Origin: Phocoena phocoena
Lineage: Eukaryota; Chordata; Mammalia; Artiodactyla; Phocoenidae
Assembly: GCF_963924675.1 (NCBI RefSeq)
Contig: NC_089220.1
Coordinates: 158,633,270-158,697,269, forward strand
DNA: 64,000 bases
Direction of reading: 5' to 3'
Part shown: piece by piece, positions 11,485 to 24,480 of the stretch
How the letters are laid out: each line of letters opens with the position of its first letter
Numbering within the stretch: the first letter of the stretch is position 1
Notes under the pieces: generated by a model
What the model saw: the letters and a program-made list of their open reading frames with translations, nothing else
What the model was told of the DNA's origin: nothing
Database searches by the model: none
Program-made: the position numbers and the translations under genes

Positions 11485-14038
11485 AATTGTATTGTATCTA
11501 GAAGAAACTCACTTTAGATTCAAAGGCACATTGACTGAAGGTGAAGGAATGGAAAAGGATATTCCATGTGAAAGATAACCAAAAGAAAGTAGGAGTGACT
11601 ATCCTAATATCAGACAAAGTAGGTTTTAAAAACTGTCTCTAGAGATAAAGGTCAGTACATAATCATAAAGTGGTCAGTTCAATAGGAAGATATAATAATT
11701 GTAAATATATATGCACTCAATGTGAGAACACCTAAGTGTATAAAATATTGACAAATCCAAAGGAAAAAGTGATAGAATACAATAATAGTAGAAGACTTCA
11801 GTATCCCACTTTCATAATGGAGGTAACATTTAGATGCAGAAATCAATTAAGAGTGGACTTGAACAACAGTATAGACCAAAAGGACCTAACAGACATATAG
11901 AAAACTTTTCACCCAACAGCAGGAGAGTACACATTCTTTTCAAGCGCACACAGATATGCTCCAGGATATATCACATGTTACACCACATGTTAAGTAACAA
12001 ACAAGTCTTAACAAATTTAAAAAGATTAAAAGTATACCAAGAATCTTTTCTGAACACAATGGAATAATCAATAATAGAAGGAAAAGAGGGAAATTCACAA
12101 ATACACTGAAATTAAACAACACACACTTGAATAACCAATGGATCAAAAGGGAATTTTTTTAAATCTTGAAACAAATGAAAATGAAAACACAACATATCAA
12201 AACTTCTGGGATGCAGTAAAAGCAGTACTAAGAGAAAAGTTTATAGTGATAAATGCCTATATTATAAAAGAAGATCTCTAATAAAGAACCTAAATTTACA
12301 CCTCAAGGAACTACAGAAGAACTAAACCCAAAGTTATCAGAGGAGGAAAATAATAAAGAACAGAGAAGAAATAAATCAAATAGAGACTAGAAAATAACAG
12401 AAAAGAACTAAAAGTTGATTTTTTGAAAGAAATAAATAAAATCAATAAACCCTTACCTAAACTAAGAAGGAAAGAGAGGAGACTGAAATAAATACAGAAA
12501 TGAAAGCAACATTACAGTAGATACCTCAGAAGTAAGAATGATTAGGGACTATTTATGAACAATTATGTGAACAAATTGGAAAACCTAAAAGAAATAGATA
12601 AATTCTGAGAAACATACAACCTGTCAATACTGAAACAAGAAGAAACAGAAAAATTAAACACACCAGTAACAAATAAGGAGATTCAAACAGTAATAAAAAG
12701 ACTCCCAAAAGCAAAGAGCCTAGGACCAAATGGATTCAAAGCTGAATTCTACCAACATTCAAAGAAGAATTAACACCAATCCTTCTTAAACTCGTCCAAA
12801 AAATAGGAGAGGGAATACTTCCAAACTCATTTTATGACAGCAGCCTCACCTTATATCATAGCTAGACAAAGACACTGCAAGAATAGAAAACTACTGACCG
12901 ATATCTCTGATGCACGTAGATGCAAAAATCTTCAATAAAATACTAGCACACTGAAATCAACAATGTATCAAAAAGTTTATACACCACAACCAAATGATAT
13001 TTATCCCTGGGATGGAAGGTTGGTTTAACATATGCAAATCAAGGTAATACAGCACATTAACAAAATGAACAATTTGAAACACATGATCATCTCAGTAAGC
13101 AGAAAAAGCACTTGACAAAGTTCAACACCCATTCATGACAAAAACTCTCAATAAAATAAGTATAAAAGAAATTTCTGCAACGCAATAAAGGCCATTTATG
13201 AAAAGCCCACGGCTAACATCATAATCAATGGGGAAAATGGAAAGCTTTTCCTACTCTTGCCAATTCTATTAAACATAATGCTGGAAGTACTAGCAAGAAA
13301 AGACATAAAAGGCATCTAAATTGAAACAAAGGAAGTAAAATTATCTGTTTGCAGATGTCATGATTCTATATGTAGAAAACCCTGAAGGCTCCACACACAA
13401 AAAAATTAGAAAATATGAATCCAGTAAAGTTGCAGGATACAAAATCAACATATGCCAAAAAAGCAGCTATATTTCTTTACACCAACAACAATCTATCTGA
13501 AAAGGAAATGAGGAAAACAATCCTATATATGATAGCACCAAAAAGAACAAAATACCTAGGAATAAATTAAACCAAGGAAGTGAAAGGTCTATGCACTGAA
13601 AACTTTATAAGATTGATGAGAGAAAGACAAAAAATCAATAGAGGTATCCCATATTCATGGATTGGAAGAATTAATATTGCTAAAATGCCCATATTACCCA
13701 AAGTGATGTAGAGATTCAAAGCCATCATTATCAAAATTTCAACGGCATTTTTCACAGAAATGGAAAAAACAATTCTAAAATGTGTGTAGAACTACAAAAG
13801 ATCTTGAAGAGTCAAAGCCATCTTGAAAAAAGAACAAAGCTGGAGGCATCATGGTTGCTGATTTCAAATCATATTACAAAGCTATAGTAATTAAAACAGT
13901 ATGATACAGGCATAAAAACAGACCAGTGGAATAGAATTGAGAGCCCAGAAAGAAATCCACACATGTACAGTCAACTAGTCTTCAGGAAAGATGCCAAGGA
14001 CACACAAGGGGGAAGAATAGTTTCTTTAATACATTGTG

Positions 14039-14390
14039 GGGCTTCCCTGGTGGCGCAGTGGTTAAGAATCTGCCTGCCAATGCAGGAGACATGGGTTCAA
14101 GCCCTGGTTCAGGAAGATTGCATGTGCTGCGGAGCAACTAAGCCCGTGCACCATAACTACTGAGCCTGCGCTCTAGAGCCTGCGAACCACAACTGCTGAG
14201 CCCATGCACCACAACTACTAAAGCCCACGTGCCTAGAGCCTGTGCTCCGCAACAAGAGAAGCCACCATAATGAAAAGCCCGCACACCACAACGAAGAGTA
14301 GCCCCCGCTCGCCTCAACTAGAGAGGGCCCGTGTGCCACAATGAAGACCCAGTGTAGCCAAAAATAAGCAAATAAGTTTATTTTTAAAAG
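14039..14390 (+). mobile_element. CHR-1 SINE
   Basis: A full-length forward CHR-1 ending 'agccaaaaataagcaaataa', with a perfect target duplication 'atacattgtg' at 14029-14038 and 14391-14400. Confidence 0.95.
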
Positions 14391-15310
14391 ATACATTGTG
14401 TTGGGAAAACTGCATTCACATGCAGATGAATGAAATTGGACCCTTATCTCACACCATATACAAAAATTAACTCAAAATAAAGACTTAAAGGTAAGACCTG
14501 AAACTAGAAAAAAAATCTTCTTGACATTGGTGTGGGCCATAATTTTCTAGATAGGACCCCAAAAGCACAGGCAACAAAAGGAAAAATTGATAAATTGGAT
14601 TGCATCAAAATAAAAAGCTTCTGTACAACAAAGGAATCAATGCAATGAAAGGGCAACCTATGGATTGGGAGAAAATAATTTGCAAACCATCTATCTGGTG
14701 CAAAATATACAAGGAACTCATACACGTAAATAGCAAACAACCTGATTTAAAAATGGTTGAAGGAATTGAACAGACATACAAATGGCCAACTAATCATCAG
14801 GGAAATGCAAACCAAAGCCATAATGGGATATCACCTCATGCCTGTCACGATGGCTAGTGTCCAAAAAATGAAAGATAACATGTGTGAGCAAGGATGTGGA
14901 GAAAAGGGAACACCTGGACACTGTTGGTGGGAAGGTAAATTGATGCAGTCATTATGGGCAACAGTCCAAATGGAGGGTCCTCAAAAAATGAAAAATAGAA
15001 CTACCATCCAGCAAACTCTCTTCTGAGTATATACACAAAGAAAATGAAATCAGTACCTTTAAGAAATCAGTACCATGTCCATTGAATCATTAATCACAAT
15101 AGCCAAGACATGGAAACAACCTGTGTCCATCAGCAAGTGCATGAAGATAAATGTGGTATATACATATAAAATGGAATATTATTCAGCCATGAGAATGAAG
15201 GAAATCCTGCCATTTGTGACAATACAGATGGACCTTGAGAGCATCCTGTTTAGTGAGATAAGTCAGAAAAAGACAAATACTGTTTGTCTCACTTATATGT
15301 AGAATTTTTT

Positions 15311-16260
15311 TTTAAACCCACAATGAGATAGCACCACACACCTATTAGAATATCCTTTTTTTTTTTTTTAACTGACAATATGTAGTACTGATGAGAATGC
15401 AGAACAACTGGAAATCTCATACAGGGCTAATGCAAATGCAAAATGGTACACTCACCCCGGAAAACGGTTTCACATTTTCTGATAAATTTAAACATACACT
15501 TACCTGATGGTCCAGCAAACCCATCCAAGGTATTTATCCAAGAGAAACAAAAATTTATTTTCACACAGAAACCATACATCTCTATTTAGAACAGCTCCAG
15601 TAGCCTAAAACTGGAAACAACCTAAGTATCTCTAACTGCTGAATGGATAAATAAAACTGTGGTACAGCCCTATAGCAGAATATTCCTAAGCAATAAAAAA
15701 GGAGTGAACTACAGATACATAAAACATAGACAAATCTCAAGTGCTAAATAAAAGAAGCCAAGCTAGGGCTTCCCTGGTGGCGCAGTGGTTGAGAGTCCAA
15801 GAGCCAATGCAGGGGACATGGGTTCGTGCCCCGGCCTGGGAAGATCCCACATGCCCCGCGGCTGGGCCCGTGAGCCATGGCCGCTGAGGCTGCGCGTCCG
15901 GAGCCTGTGCTCCGCAACGGGAGGGGCCACAGCAGTGAGAGGCCCGCGTACCACAAAAAAAAAAAAAAAAAAAAAAAGAAGCCAAGCTTAAAAAAAAAAA
16001 AAAAAAAAAAAAAGCAACATATATGATTCTATTCACATGACATTCTGGAAAATGCAAAAGTAGTTGGAGAAGCAACCAGAGGTTCCCAGGAGTTGAGGTT
16101 GGGGAAGGGTCTGACTATATGGCAGCAACTCAGGGGAGGGTTTTGGCAATGATGGAACTTTTCTATATTGTGGTTGTAGTTGTGATTATACAACCATGTG
16201 TATCTGTCAAAACATAACGGTACATGAAAAAGAGTGACTTCTGCTACATGTGGATTTTAA
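15311..16260 (+). mobile_element. Old L1 3' end fragment with SINE insertion
   Basis: 'acctattagaatatcc', 'gtatttatccaagagaaaca', 'gctgaatggataaataaaac' and 'acattctggaaaatgcaaaa' are a degenerate L1M-type tail. A CHR-2 SINE interrupts it at 15765-15976. It lies directly after the previous L1, so the two may be separate insertions of different age. Confidence 0.75.
15765..15976 (+). mobile_element. CHR-2 SINE
   Basis: A forward CHR-2 with intact head and A-tail and a perfect 12-bp target duplication 'agaagccaagct' at 15753-15764 and 15977-15988. A second A-run of about 22 bases follows the right duplication at 15990-16013. Confidence 0.95.
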
Positions 16261-16559
16261 ATTTTAATTCAGAAAATAGAAATAGAGAGGGAGAAAGAGG
16301 AGGCCTCTGCTTACTAAGGCCTCAGAGCTCCCTGAATGAGAGATAATACATTCAACAAATGTGTAAGACACCATAAAAATATACCAAATATACAATAGTG
16401 AATAAAACAGATATCCCTGCCCTCGAGTAGTTTAGTCTACTTGGGAAGACAGCATCTGATGACTAGGCAAACAGGGACCAAGAGGCTTTGAACAGGATGG
16501 CTGCCATCTTTATTTATTTATTTTGGATGGCTGCCATCCTTAAATACAACGGCCGCCCC

Positions 16560-17443
16560 CCACCCCCACCCAGCTGTTCTGCCGCCTTCGCCTGCAGCCT
16601 CATCTGTATTCAACCCTCCACAGCCAAATGTCCTGAAAGCACTGCCCACTCCCACTATCTCCATATCCTCTTGTCCCACTCTCTCCTCACACCCCACAAC
16701 CTAGATTCTCCTCCCTCACTCTATGGAACTGTCCTCATCTCTGCCACCGAAGTCGAGTGGTTACTTGACTTCATCTTACTTGACTTCTCAACAGCTTTTG
16801 GTTCTGTTGATCACTTATCCTTCCGGAGACATTCTGTGCCGTTGACTCTCCTAGTTTTCCTCGTACCGGTCTGACTGCTCCTTCTCCACCAGTGTTAGCA
16901 TTCTACACCACTCAGTCCTGCCCTAGGGCTTCTACTCTTACTCTAAGCCCTCTCCCATGGAAGTCTCATCCGTGTCCAGTTTCAGCTGACACCTACCTAG
17001 TTATCGATCAGACACAAAGGTATATCTTCTACTCAGAGCTCTTCTCAAAGCTCCAAAGTTACAGACACAACCACCCACTCAAGATCTCACATGGATGGCT
17101 CAAGGGCACCTCAACTCAACATGTCCAACCCTAGACTCATGAATTCCCTACCACACCTGTCCTATCCCCATTTATCAGTGTTAGTCCTGGCATGCAGGCA
17201 GCCAGGAACACCGGAGTTACCTTTGACCCTCCCACCTCTTGTACCACCCAAATCCAAACCGTCATGAACATCTACTGATTTTATTTCCGAAATCTCTCTC
17301 AAGTTTGCCTACATTGCTCCACCCCCACTGCCTCCACCCTGGTCCAACATCTATCTGGCAGCTTTCTAACCACCGCTACCTGTTCTTACCATATCACCTG
17401 GATCCCCTCCAATCCAGTTCCCTACTCCTGCCACTTTGGGTGG

Positions 17444-17494
<51 letters not shown>

Positions 17495-18060
17495 TTGTTC
17501 CCATCACCCCTTGCTTTCAAAACATCAAGGGTTTCCCATTACTGTAGAACAAAGCCCAATCCTCACCAGGATCTATCAATCCCTGCATGGTCTGACCCCA
17601 CCTACTGCTCTGGCCTCATTCTTCTCACTCACTCCCTTTCCTCCAGCCACAGGAGCTTTCTTTGGTTTCCTCAAAGGCACCATGGACCCTGCTACCACAG
17701 AGCCTTTGCACAGATTCTTCTCCCTCTCTGGATTGCTCTCATTTCCCAGTTACCCCAACGTTAACTAAGATACCTCCTCATCCATCAGATTTTAGTCTTA
17801 TTATCAATTCAGCGGAAAAGGCTTTCTTTACCCCTAAGTCTAGATCAGACACCCTGATTATTTCCTTTCTTTTCCTTGGAGCATTGATTTCCATTTTAAA
17901 TTATAAAGTCATTAACATGGTCTTTTGATTGTGTCCACCATCAACACTAAGTCTATAAACTTCACGAGATCAGGAACTTTCTATTTTGCTCAACACTGAA
18001 ACTCTAGTATCTAACACAGCAGCTGCCTCACGGTAGGCAGTCAGTAAATATTTGCTAAAG
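16560..18060 (+). repeat. L2 LINE (ORF2 3' part and 3' end)
   Basis: It contains L2 reverse transcriptase remnants ('ccctagggcttctactctta', 'acatggatggctcaagggca'), the L2 3' region ('ctgcatggtctgaccccacc', 'ggcctcattcttctcactca') and the tail 'gcagtcagtaaatatttgct'. It is interrupted by a TG microsatellite at 17453-17491. Open frames here are degenerate L2 frames. Confidence 0.8.
17453..17491. repeat. (TG)n microsatellite
   Basis: About 19 uninterrupted TG units after a short T-run, within the L2 element. Confidence 0.95.
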
Positions 18061-18068
18061 TTTGGACT

Positions 18069-18441
18069 TGGGACTTCCTTGGTGGTCCAATGGTAAAGAA
18101 TCTGCCTTACAATGGAGGGGACGCAGGTTCAATCCCTGGTCAGCGAACTAAGATGCCACGTGCCACGGAGCAACTAAGCCCGAATGCCATAACTACTGAG
18201 CTCGTGCGCCTCAACTAGAGCCCACGTGCTGCAAACTAGAGAGCCCACGCACTCTGGAACCTTTGCGCCACAACTACAGAGCCCACACGCCCTGGAGCCT
18301 GCGCACCACAATGAAGAGCCCGCGCGCCACAACAAAAGATCCCGCCTGCCTCAACGGAGATCCCACATGCCGCAACTAAGACCTGATGCAGCCAAAAATA
18401 TATAAAATAAAATAAATAAGTAAATAATAGATCTCAAAAAA
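18069..18441 (+). mobile_element. Older CHR-1-like SINE
   Basis: The head 'gggacttccttggtggtcca' is followed by 'ccataactactgagctcgtg' blocks and the tail 'gcagccaaaaatatataaaa'. It is more diverged than the other copies. Flanks 'agtttggact' (near 18059) and 'agattggact' (near 18446) form a diverged target duplication. Confidence 0.9.
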
Positions 18442-18960
18442 AAAAAGATTGGACTCAACAGTCCCACAAAATGAGGTATGTATAACGTTACACATGTCCG
18501 CGCTCTATGTAATATCAATGAATTGGAAACAGCGTAACTACCTATCAACAGGGGACTTGATTAAATATATACAGTGAGGCATTCATACAATGGAATACTA
18601 TGCCACAGTTTAAAGCAACTTACATGCATTGACATGGAAAGATTTTAAAGATCTGCTTATGAATAAAGCAGGGCACAGCAAAGTGTGTATGGTGCAGCGC
18701 CCCTGGTGGCAAAGACGACAATAAATCACGTTTGAATTGTTTGTTGGATGAGAATACTCATCGAACGTTTACAAGAAACTGTTAACAGTGGTTACTTGTT
18801 TGGAGGGTGGGGGGGGGAACTGGGTGGATGGGTGTCAGAGGTGGGAGAAAAAAACTCTACTGACTACCATTTTGTACTTTTAGATTTGGGAATCCACATG
18901 AACATGGTTTATAATTCAGTAAACGATTTTTTTTTTTTAAGTGCTCCCTGGCTGGAACCC
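18442..18960 (+). repeat. Degenerate L1 tail
   Basis: 'caatgaattggaaacagcgt', 'catacaatggaatactatgc' and 'cacatgaacatggtttataa' read like an ancient L1 3' end. A G-rich run lies near 18808. Low resolution. Confidence 0.55.
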
Positions 18961-21900
18961 AATAAGTTCTATTGAATGAATTACAGCACACATGACAGCT
19001 TCCCCATCACTGTTCCCATCTCCAACACATATCCCTGTCACCACTGCTGCCACCACTCTGCCACTGCCCTGGGAAGAAGCAGGAAGCTTTTTTAAAGCTA
19101 CATGTCCTTTAAATTTTAAAGCCCTACTTTCGAATTACCAATTTACAGTCATCACTCTTTATACTTGACAAAGTGCTTTCAAAACATGTGCTCTAATTAG
19201 GTCCTTATAACAACCTGAGACAGTTTATATGTTTTTAGCCCCATTTTATAGATGAGAAAACTGAGGTTGTGAGAAATTAAGGGTCCTGCCTGAGGTCACG
19301 CCTCTGGAAATGGCTGAGCCAATCTCAATCTCCTGATGAAAAGTCGACGTCCCTTCTGATGCAGCTTGGAGGATGACAACTCCCCCACCATCCTTCCTGA
19401 CTCCAAAATGGGAAAAAAGAAAGATGGCATCAGGTCCTTCACAGATTTTACTTCATTCCCATGACATTCTAGAACAGTGTGGAGCCGTCTGGGTGTTGGT
19501 CCTAGGGGACAGGACTTGCTGAGAGGGGAAAACAGACAACTTCTGTTTTGATTGTTACACTCACCCAGCAGGGAAGAAAAGAAGGAAAATCTTCTTGGCT
19601 GGTGTGGAGAGAACCCTGCCAGAAAACGGGATGGATGCTCTAACTTGCCAAAGACATCCCCCGCGGTCCCATTAACACCACGATACTGCACCAGAGAGAC
19701 ACTAAACAGGAGCAAGATTGTGTTTCTACCGTCTGAGGCATGGGTGGAACGTTTGAGGATGGAACTAGAGAATGGGAGGACTTGGCTGCTGAGGATGAGC
19801 TGCGGGTCACCCTGGGTGCGCATCACAAAAACTTTCCCTACGTAAGATTTTCCTCTGGTTCCATTTCTTAACCTCCAGATGGACCCTAGAGTCCCAGATT
19901 CATGTGATGCTCTGAGCGAGTGAGAACTAGGAGAGAAAAGAATGAGATGTGCCCTTCACAACCAGAGCCTAGATCCACCGTTCAAGCTGACTGGGGGCGT
20001 AGAGAAGAGCAGCAGCAACAGTGGAAAGGACAAGAACTCAGTGTTCCTCCGGGATTTATCATCATCTAAGATACAGCACGTAATTCAAGAAAGCCACGTT
20101 AACGTGGGACATCCAAGGCCATTCATAAAGGTCTCAGAACAAATGAAGGATTCATGTGTTCCGATTAGCAAGAGTCTAACTGGAGTAAAAAGGTGACCTG
20201 CACAGCTCCTCTGATCCCTCCTAAGACCGAGAACCCACCACCTTAGGAAAAACATAGCTTCTGATGTAATAGGATGTGTTTATCCTGCGTAGGAGAGAAA
20301 ATAGCATGCTCACCTTCAGACAGAAAAGGCAGAGAATTTTTAGCCTTTTTTGGAAGAAAGGAGCAAGTAATTGTCAATAACTCTTCATCTAACTCTCAGA
20401 TCTTCAATTCACAGCTACTTTAGTCACTCCAGAGGCCAAAAAACTTTCTCAAGGAGTGTGGTAAAATGTAAATGCTAACAACATTTACCAGAAAGCCAAC
20501 TTAGTTTTAGTTTAAACCTAAATTCTCAAATGAACTAGCTAATTTAATTTAGCTCTAATGTGGTACATTTCAAAATGGACCACGGATAAAAATGGAGAGA
20601 GCCAAGGTGTTGAAAAGTACAAGGTCCATAAACGCCTTCAGCTACACAGCAGCTCAGCAATCTGGAACAATTAATTTTCCTCCCCAGAAGCTTCTGACTC
20701 TTAGAGCGAATGCACACGCCCACCCTTTGTTGTCTAAGAGACCAGGGTGATGAAAGGGAAAAGGAATTCTCCCCAAGATCAACATCTGACCACCAGAAAT
20801 AGGACTGCCTTCACACTGAAACAATTCTCCATGGTTCTATTGTTCTACTTTTTTCTAATGATGGAAAAATCTAATTCCAGGGAAATGCTAATAGCTTCAT
20901 CATGTGACCACAGAGCTAATCAGTTATATAGCTAAAGAGTTTGGGGGCTAAGCTATAAGGTATTTTTGGAACAACATCTGATCTCTTGAAATAAATCTAT
21001 TGTTACCAAGGATTTAGTAGCATAAGCAAAACTCCCACAGGATGGAGACCCAAAGGACCAAGACTAAAAGGATTTCATTCGGAACATGCTAAGGACTGAC
21101 CCAGGCTGGGGATTCTCAGGCTGATACTCGGTAGGTCCAGTTCAGTGCAGGGTGGGTGCCGGCACAGATGAAGAGCAGAAAAACAAACTAACAAACAGGT
21201 GCTTGGAACCATGTTGGGAGCAAAATATAAGACAAGCACTCAGAAAATTCTGGCAAACCATGAAGGAAGGGTCAGAGGAGTCTAGATCTCTGTCAGTAGA
21301 GTAGGCCTAAGGAAGGAACCCTTGGTCATGTTAAGGAAGTAAGAATCAACATTTTTCCTTAGTTGGATGCACCTGCCCATCATGAGAACAGTTTTTGGGC
21401 AAAGAACATGAAGAAAGCCTCCAGGTGCCAGGGAGCCCTGGGCAGAAGGTAAGGAGGTTTGGGCAAACAAGGCCGCTCCCCTGGGCCAATCCACCAGACA
21501 AGAGAAAGTCACATCCCCCAAGGCCACCCCAGATAGGAGAAAAGAAGGAAGCCACCTAACATGTGCAAATTTACCCATAAAAAAATTCCTTGTTTCAGGG
21601 GACACCCACATCCCCACATCAGAACTCTCTCTAGTGGTCTGTCACATGGTCCTCAAAACATCTCAGATGGGAGACTGGGAGCCATGGGCCACCACCTCCC
21701 CTGACCTGGTCCCACAATCACCACAGGTCTATTGTGGCAATGCCACTGCTCTGGGAAAGTGACAATCCTCAAAATGTCCCCACAACTCTGGCAACCGCCT
21801 CAGATTGAAAGATCCCTTTTATACTTTCACACCCAAAACTACCCGACCCTTACATTCCACAATTACCTTGGTCACACTGTACCTCTACGTCTTAGCAACT

Positions 21901-22443
21901 ATAGATAAGAATCATAGAAGTGTTAGCTATGATAATTATTTAATTCCATTTCCTTAAGGGCTTTTTCTTTCCTCTTAGAAAATTCCTTAGAGCCCTATGC
22001 TATCAATAATAATGATAATAATAGTGGTAGTAGTCATAATAGCTCACGTGTATTGAGCACTATGTACTATGTACTAAGCACTAAGTACTATCTAAGGGCT
22101 TTACACATTTCCATTTCCTGCCTAGTTAAATCATGTCCCATCAGCCGTACGGGGTAGCTGCTACTATTGTTTCCATTTTACAGAAGCGGAAACTGAGGCA
22201 CAGTGTGCCAGCCTTCATCCCATCTTGTTCCCTCACTTTGTGAGGAACCCCACGCCAAACAGTAAAGCCTCAGAAATCCAAAGTTTATGAGCAGTGTTTG
22301 TTAACTGCTGGCAGAGAAGGGAGGAAAATACTCTTTGGTTTGGGTTTTTGGAAGAGGACTCTTGACTCCCTTGGTCACAAAATGCACACAAGATGTAGCT
22401 CTTCCATTATTTTGCTGTAGCTCAGGGTACAGCCAATTCTTAC
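18961..22443 (-). other. CCDC3 intron 2, exon-proximal part, mostly single-copy
   Basis: The 3.5 kb next to the exon 2 donor contains little recognisable repeat DNA apart from MIR fragments near 19215-19320 and 22035-22210 and an AAT/AGT-rich stretch near 22005-22040. A 176-codon open frame on the minus strand at 19296-19826 has no recognisable domain and is antisense to another open frame, so I do not call it a gene. The relatively repeat-poor state may reflect regulatory sequence, but nothing specific can be shown. Confidence 0.6.
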
Positions 22444-22618
22444 CCTAGTGTCTTCCTGGACCTCCCAGTCACTGGAGAAAGTTGCCAGTTGCTGCCCTTG
22501 GGAACAGTTTGAAAACTGGAAAAGGCTGGAAAACATCCTTCTGTTCTCTTGAGTGTCTGGAAAGATGGCATCTTGGAAATTGACTCCATGAGGCAAGAGG
22601 TTATAATTTTCATCCATC
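22444..22618 (-). CDS. CCDC3: CCDC3 coding exon 2, residues 126-183
   Basis: This exon continues CCDC3. The acceptor is a pyrimidine-rich tract ending in ATTAG (AG at 22620-22619). The first exon base, G at 22618, completes the Arg codon begun in exon 1. The next 58 codons begin MDENYNLLPHG and include DAIFPDTQENRRMFSSLF, an NCS sequon at about residue 162, and WEVQEDTR at the end. The donor reads AGG|GTAAGA (GT at 22443-22442), so the exon ends in phase 0. Length is 175 bases. The human protein then continues with a coiled-coil C-terminal segment; no frame resembling it occurs at 1-22443, so that exon lies outside the window. An L1 insertion begins only about 115 bases upstream of the acceptor. 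Confidence 0.95.
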
Positions 22619-22732
22619 CTAATGGAAAATAGGAAAAAAGCAGAGCTGTAGACTGGATCCATATAGGGTGTACCATCCTGAATCAAGAGTCAACAGAAGA
22701 CTGTGACATTGTTGCCAATTTTATGACAATGG

Positions 22733-24064
22733 CTTTTTTTTAATTAAAGTATTGTTGATTTACAATGTTGTGCTAATTTCTGCTGTATAGCAAAGTGACT
22801 CAGTTATACGCGTATATGTACTTTTAAAAATATTCTTTTCCATTATGGTTTATCCCAGGAGACTGGATATAGTTCCCTGTGCTATACAGTAGGACCATGT
22901 TGTTTACCCATTCTAAGTGTAATAGTTTGCATCTACTAACCCCACTCAGTCCATCCCTCTCCCTTCCCCCCGTTCCTCCTGGGCAACAAGTCTATTCTCT
23001 TTATCTGTGACTCTGTTTCTGGTTTGTGGACAGATTCACTTGTCCCATATTTTAGATTCCACATGTAAGTGATATCATATGGTATTTGTCTTTCTCTTTC
23101 TGACTTACTTCAATTAGTATGATAATCTCTAGTTACACTCATGTTGCTGCAAATAGCATTATTTCGTTCTTTTTTATGACTGAGTAGTATTCCATTGTAT
23201 ATACACCACATCTTCTTTACTCATTCATCTGTCGATGGACATTTAGGTTGTTTCTACATCTTGGCTATTGTGAATAGCGCTGCTATGAACATAGGGGTGC
23301 ATGTATCTTTTTGAATTATAGTCTTGTCCGTGTATATGCCCAGGAGTGGGATTGCTGGATCATATGGTAGGTCTATTTTTAGTTTTCTGAGGAACCGTCA
23401 TACTGTTTTTCATAGTGGCTGTACCAACTTACATTCCCACCAACAGTGTAGGAGGGTTCCCTTTTCTCCACACCTTCTCCAGCATTTGTTATTTGTAGAC
23501 ATTTTAATGATGGCCATTCTGACCGGCACGAGGTGGTACCTCATTGTAGTTTTGATTTGCTTTTCTCTAATAATTAGTGACGCTCAGCATCTTTTCATGT
23601 GCCTACTGACCATCTGCATGTCTCCTTTGGAGAAATGTCTGTTAAGGTCTTCTGCCCATTTTTTTGATTGGGTTGGTTTTTGTTGAGTTGTGTGAGCTGT
23701 TTTTAGATTTTGGAGATTAAGCCCTTGTCTGTCACATCATTTACAAATATTTTCTCCTATTCCATAGGTTGTCTTTCTTTTCTTTTTTTTATTGGTTTCT
23801 TTTGCTGTGCAAAAGCTTGATTTTGATTAGGTCCCATTTGTTTATATTTGTTTTTATTTCTATTGCCTTGGGAAACTGACCTAAGAAAACATTGGCACGG
23901 TTTATGTCAGAGAATGTTTTGCCTATGCTCTCTTCTAATTTTATGGTGTCATGTCTTATGTTTATGAGAGAAAGTCTCATAAAGGCACGAAGTCTCTAAG
24001 CCATTTTGAGTTTATTTTTGTGCATGGTGTGAGTGTATGTTCTAACTTCACTGATTTAGATGCA
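22733..24064 (-). mobile_element. 5'-truncated L1 in CCDC3 intron 1, same strand as the gene
   Basis: A reverse-oriented L1 tail: T-run, 'gtattgttgatttacaatgt', 'gtattccattgtatatacac', 'ggagtgggattgctggatca'. It covers the 3' UTR and ORF2 C-terminus, with many stops. Diverged target duplications of about 20 bases share 'tgccaatt...acaatg' at 22712-22730 and 24067-24085. The L1 is in sense orientation to CCDC3 and ends about 115 bases before the exon 2 acceptor. Confidence 0.92.
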
Positions 24065-24264
24065 GCTGCCAATTATACGACAATGTCTTACATGGCTCTC
24101 ATTAGAGGAGTGACTGTTTCTCTGCCTCACATCACGAGTCTAAAAGGTTTTCAAAAAACGTAAGTTGGGGAATGGGGGAGTGTGCACATGTGTCTGTTTG
24201 TCTACTTGTGTCTCCCAAGTGGCCTTCCTTCTCAGAGTGTTTCTTGGTGAAAGGAAAGCCAGTT

Positions 24265-24480
24265 GTAATGAGCCGGGATTCAAGTCCTACCATTGCTACT
24301 TATCTCCTGTCTGACACAAAGTGAATTTCTTAAATTCTCTAAGCTTCAATTTACAATCTATAAAAAGAGGGTGACAACAGCGCCTTATTATTTAATGGTG
24401 GTGTAAGGATTGCATTTTAAAAAGTAAGTAAAGCATCTGGCACAGGGTGAGGACAGTATGAAAGTTAGTTAACATTTTTA
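24265..24480 (+). repeat. MIR SINE fragment
   Basis: 'gagccgggattcaagtccta', 'taaattctctaagcttcaat' and 'ctataaaaagagggtgacaa' follow MIR order on the forward strand, ending in 'gcatctggcacagggtgagg'. Confidence 0.75.

Larger units (their letters stand above)
10891..15310 (+). mobile_element. Older L1, main part (ORF2 start to 3' end)
   Basis: It starts near the ORF2 endonuclease ('cactttaaatgtagatggac'), passes the reverse transcriptase ('gtttgcagatgtcatgattc', near 13350), and ends with 'aaatggaatattattcagcc' and 'cttatatgtagaa'. It has many stops and indels. Two CHR-1 SINEs (11123-11484 and 14039-14390) interrupt it. With 7999-8420 it forms one element about 4 kb long once insertions are removed. 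Confidence 0.85.

Noticed and set aside
19296..19826. 176-codon open frame on the minus strand in CCDC3 intron 2
   Set aside because: No recognised domain, low-complexity composition, overlapping open frame on the other strand, and no splice or poly(A) context. Most likely chance.
1..22443. Search for the last CCDC3 exon
   Set aside because: No minus-strand frame resembling the coiled-coil C-terminal region occurs here, so the exon must be left of the window.
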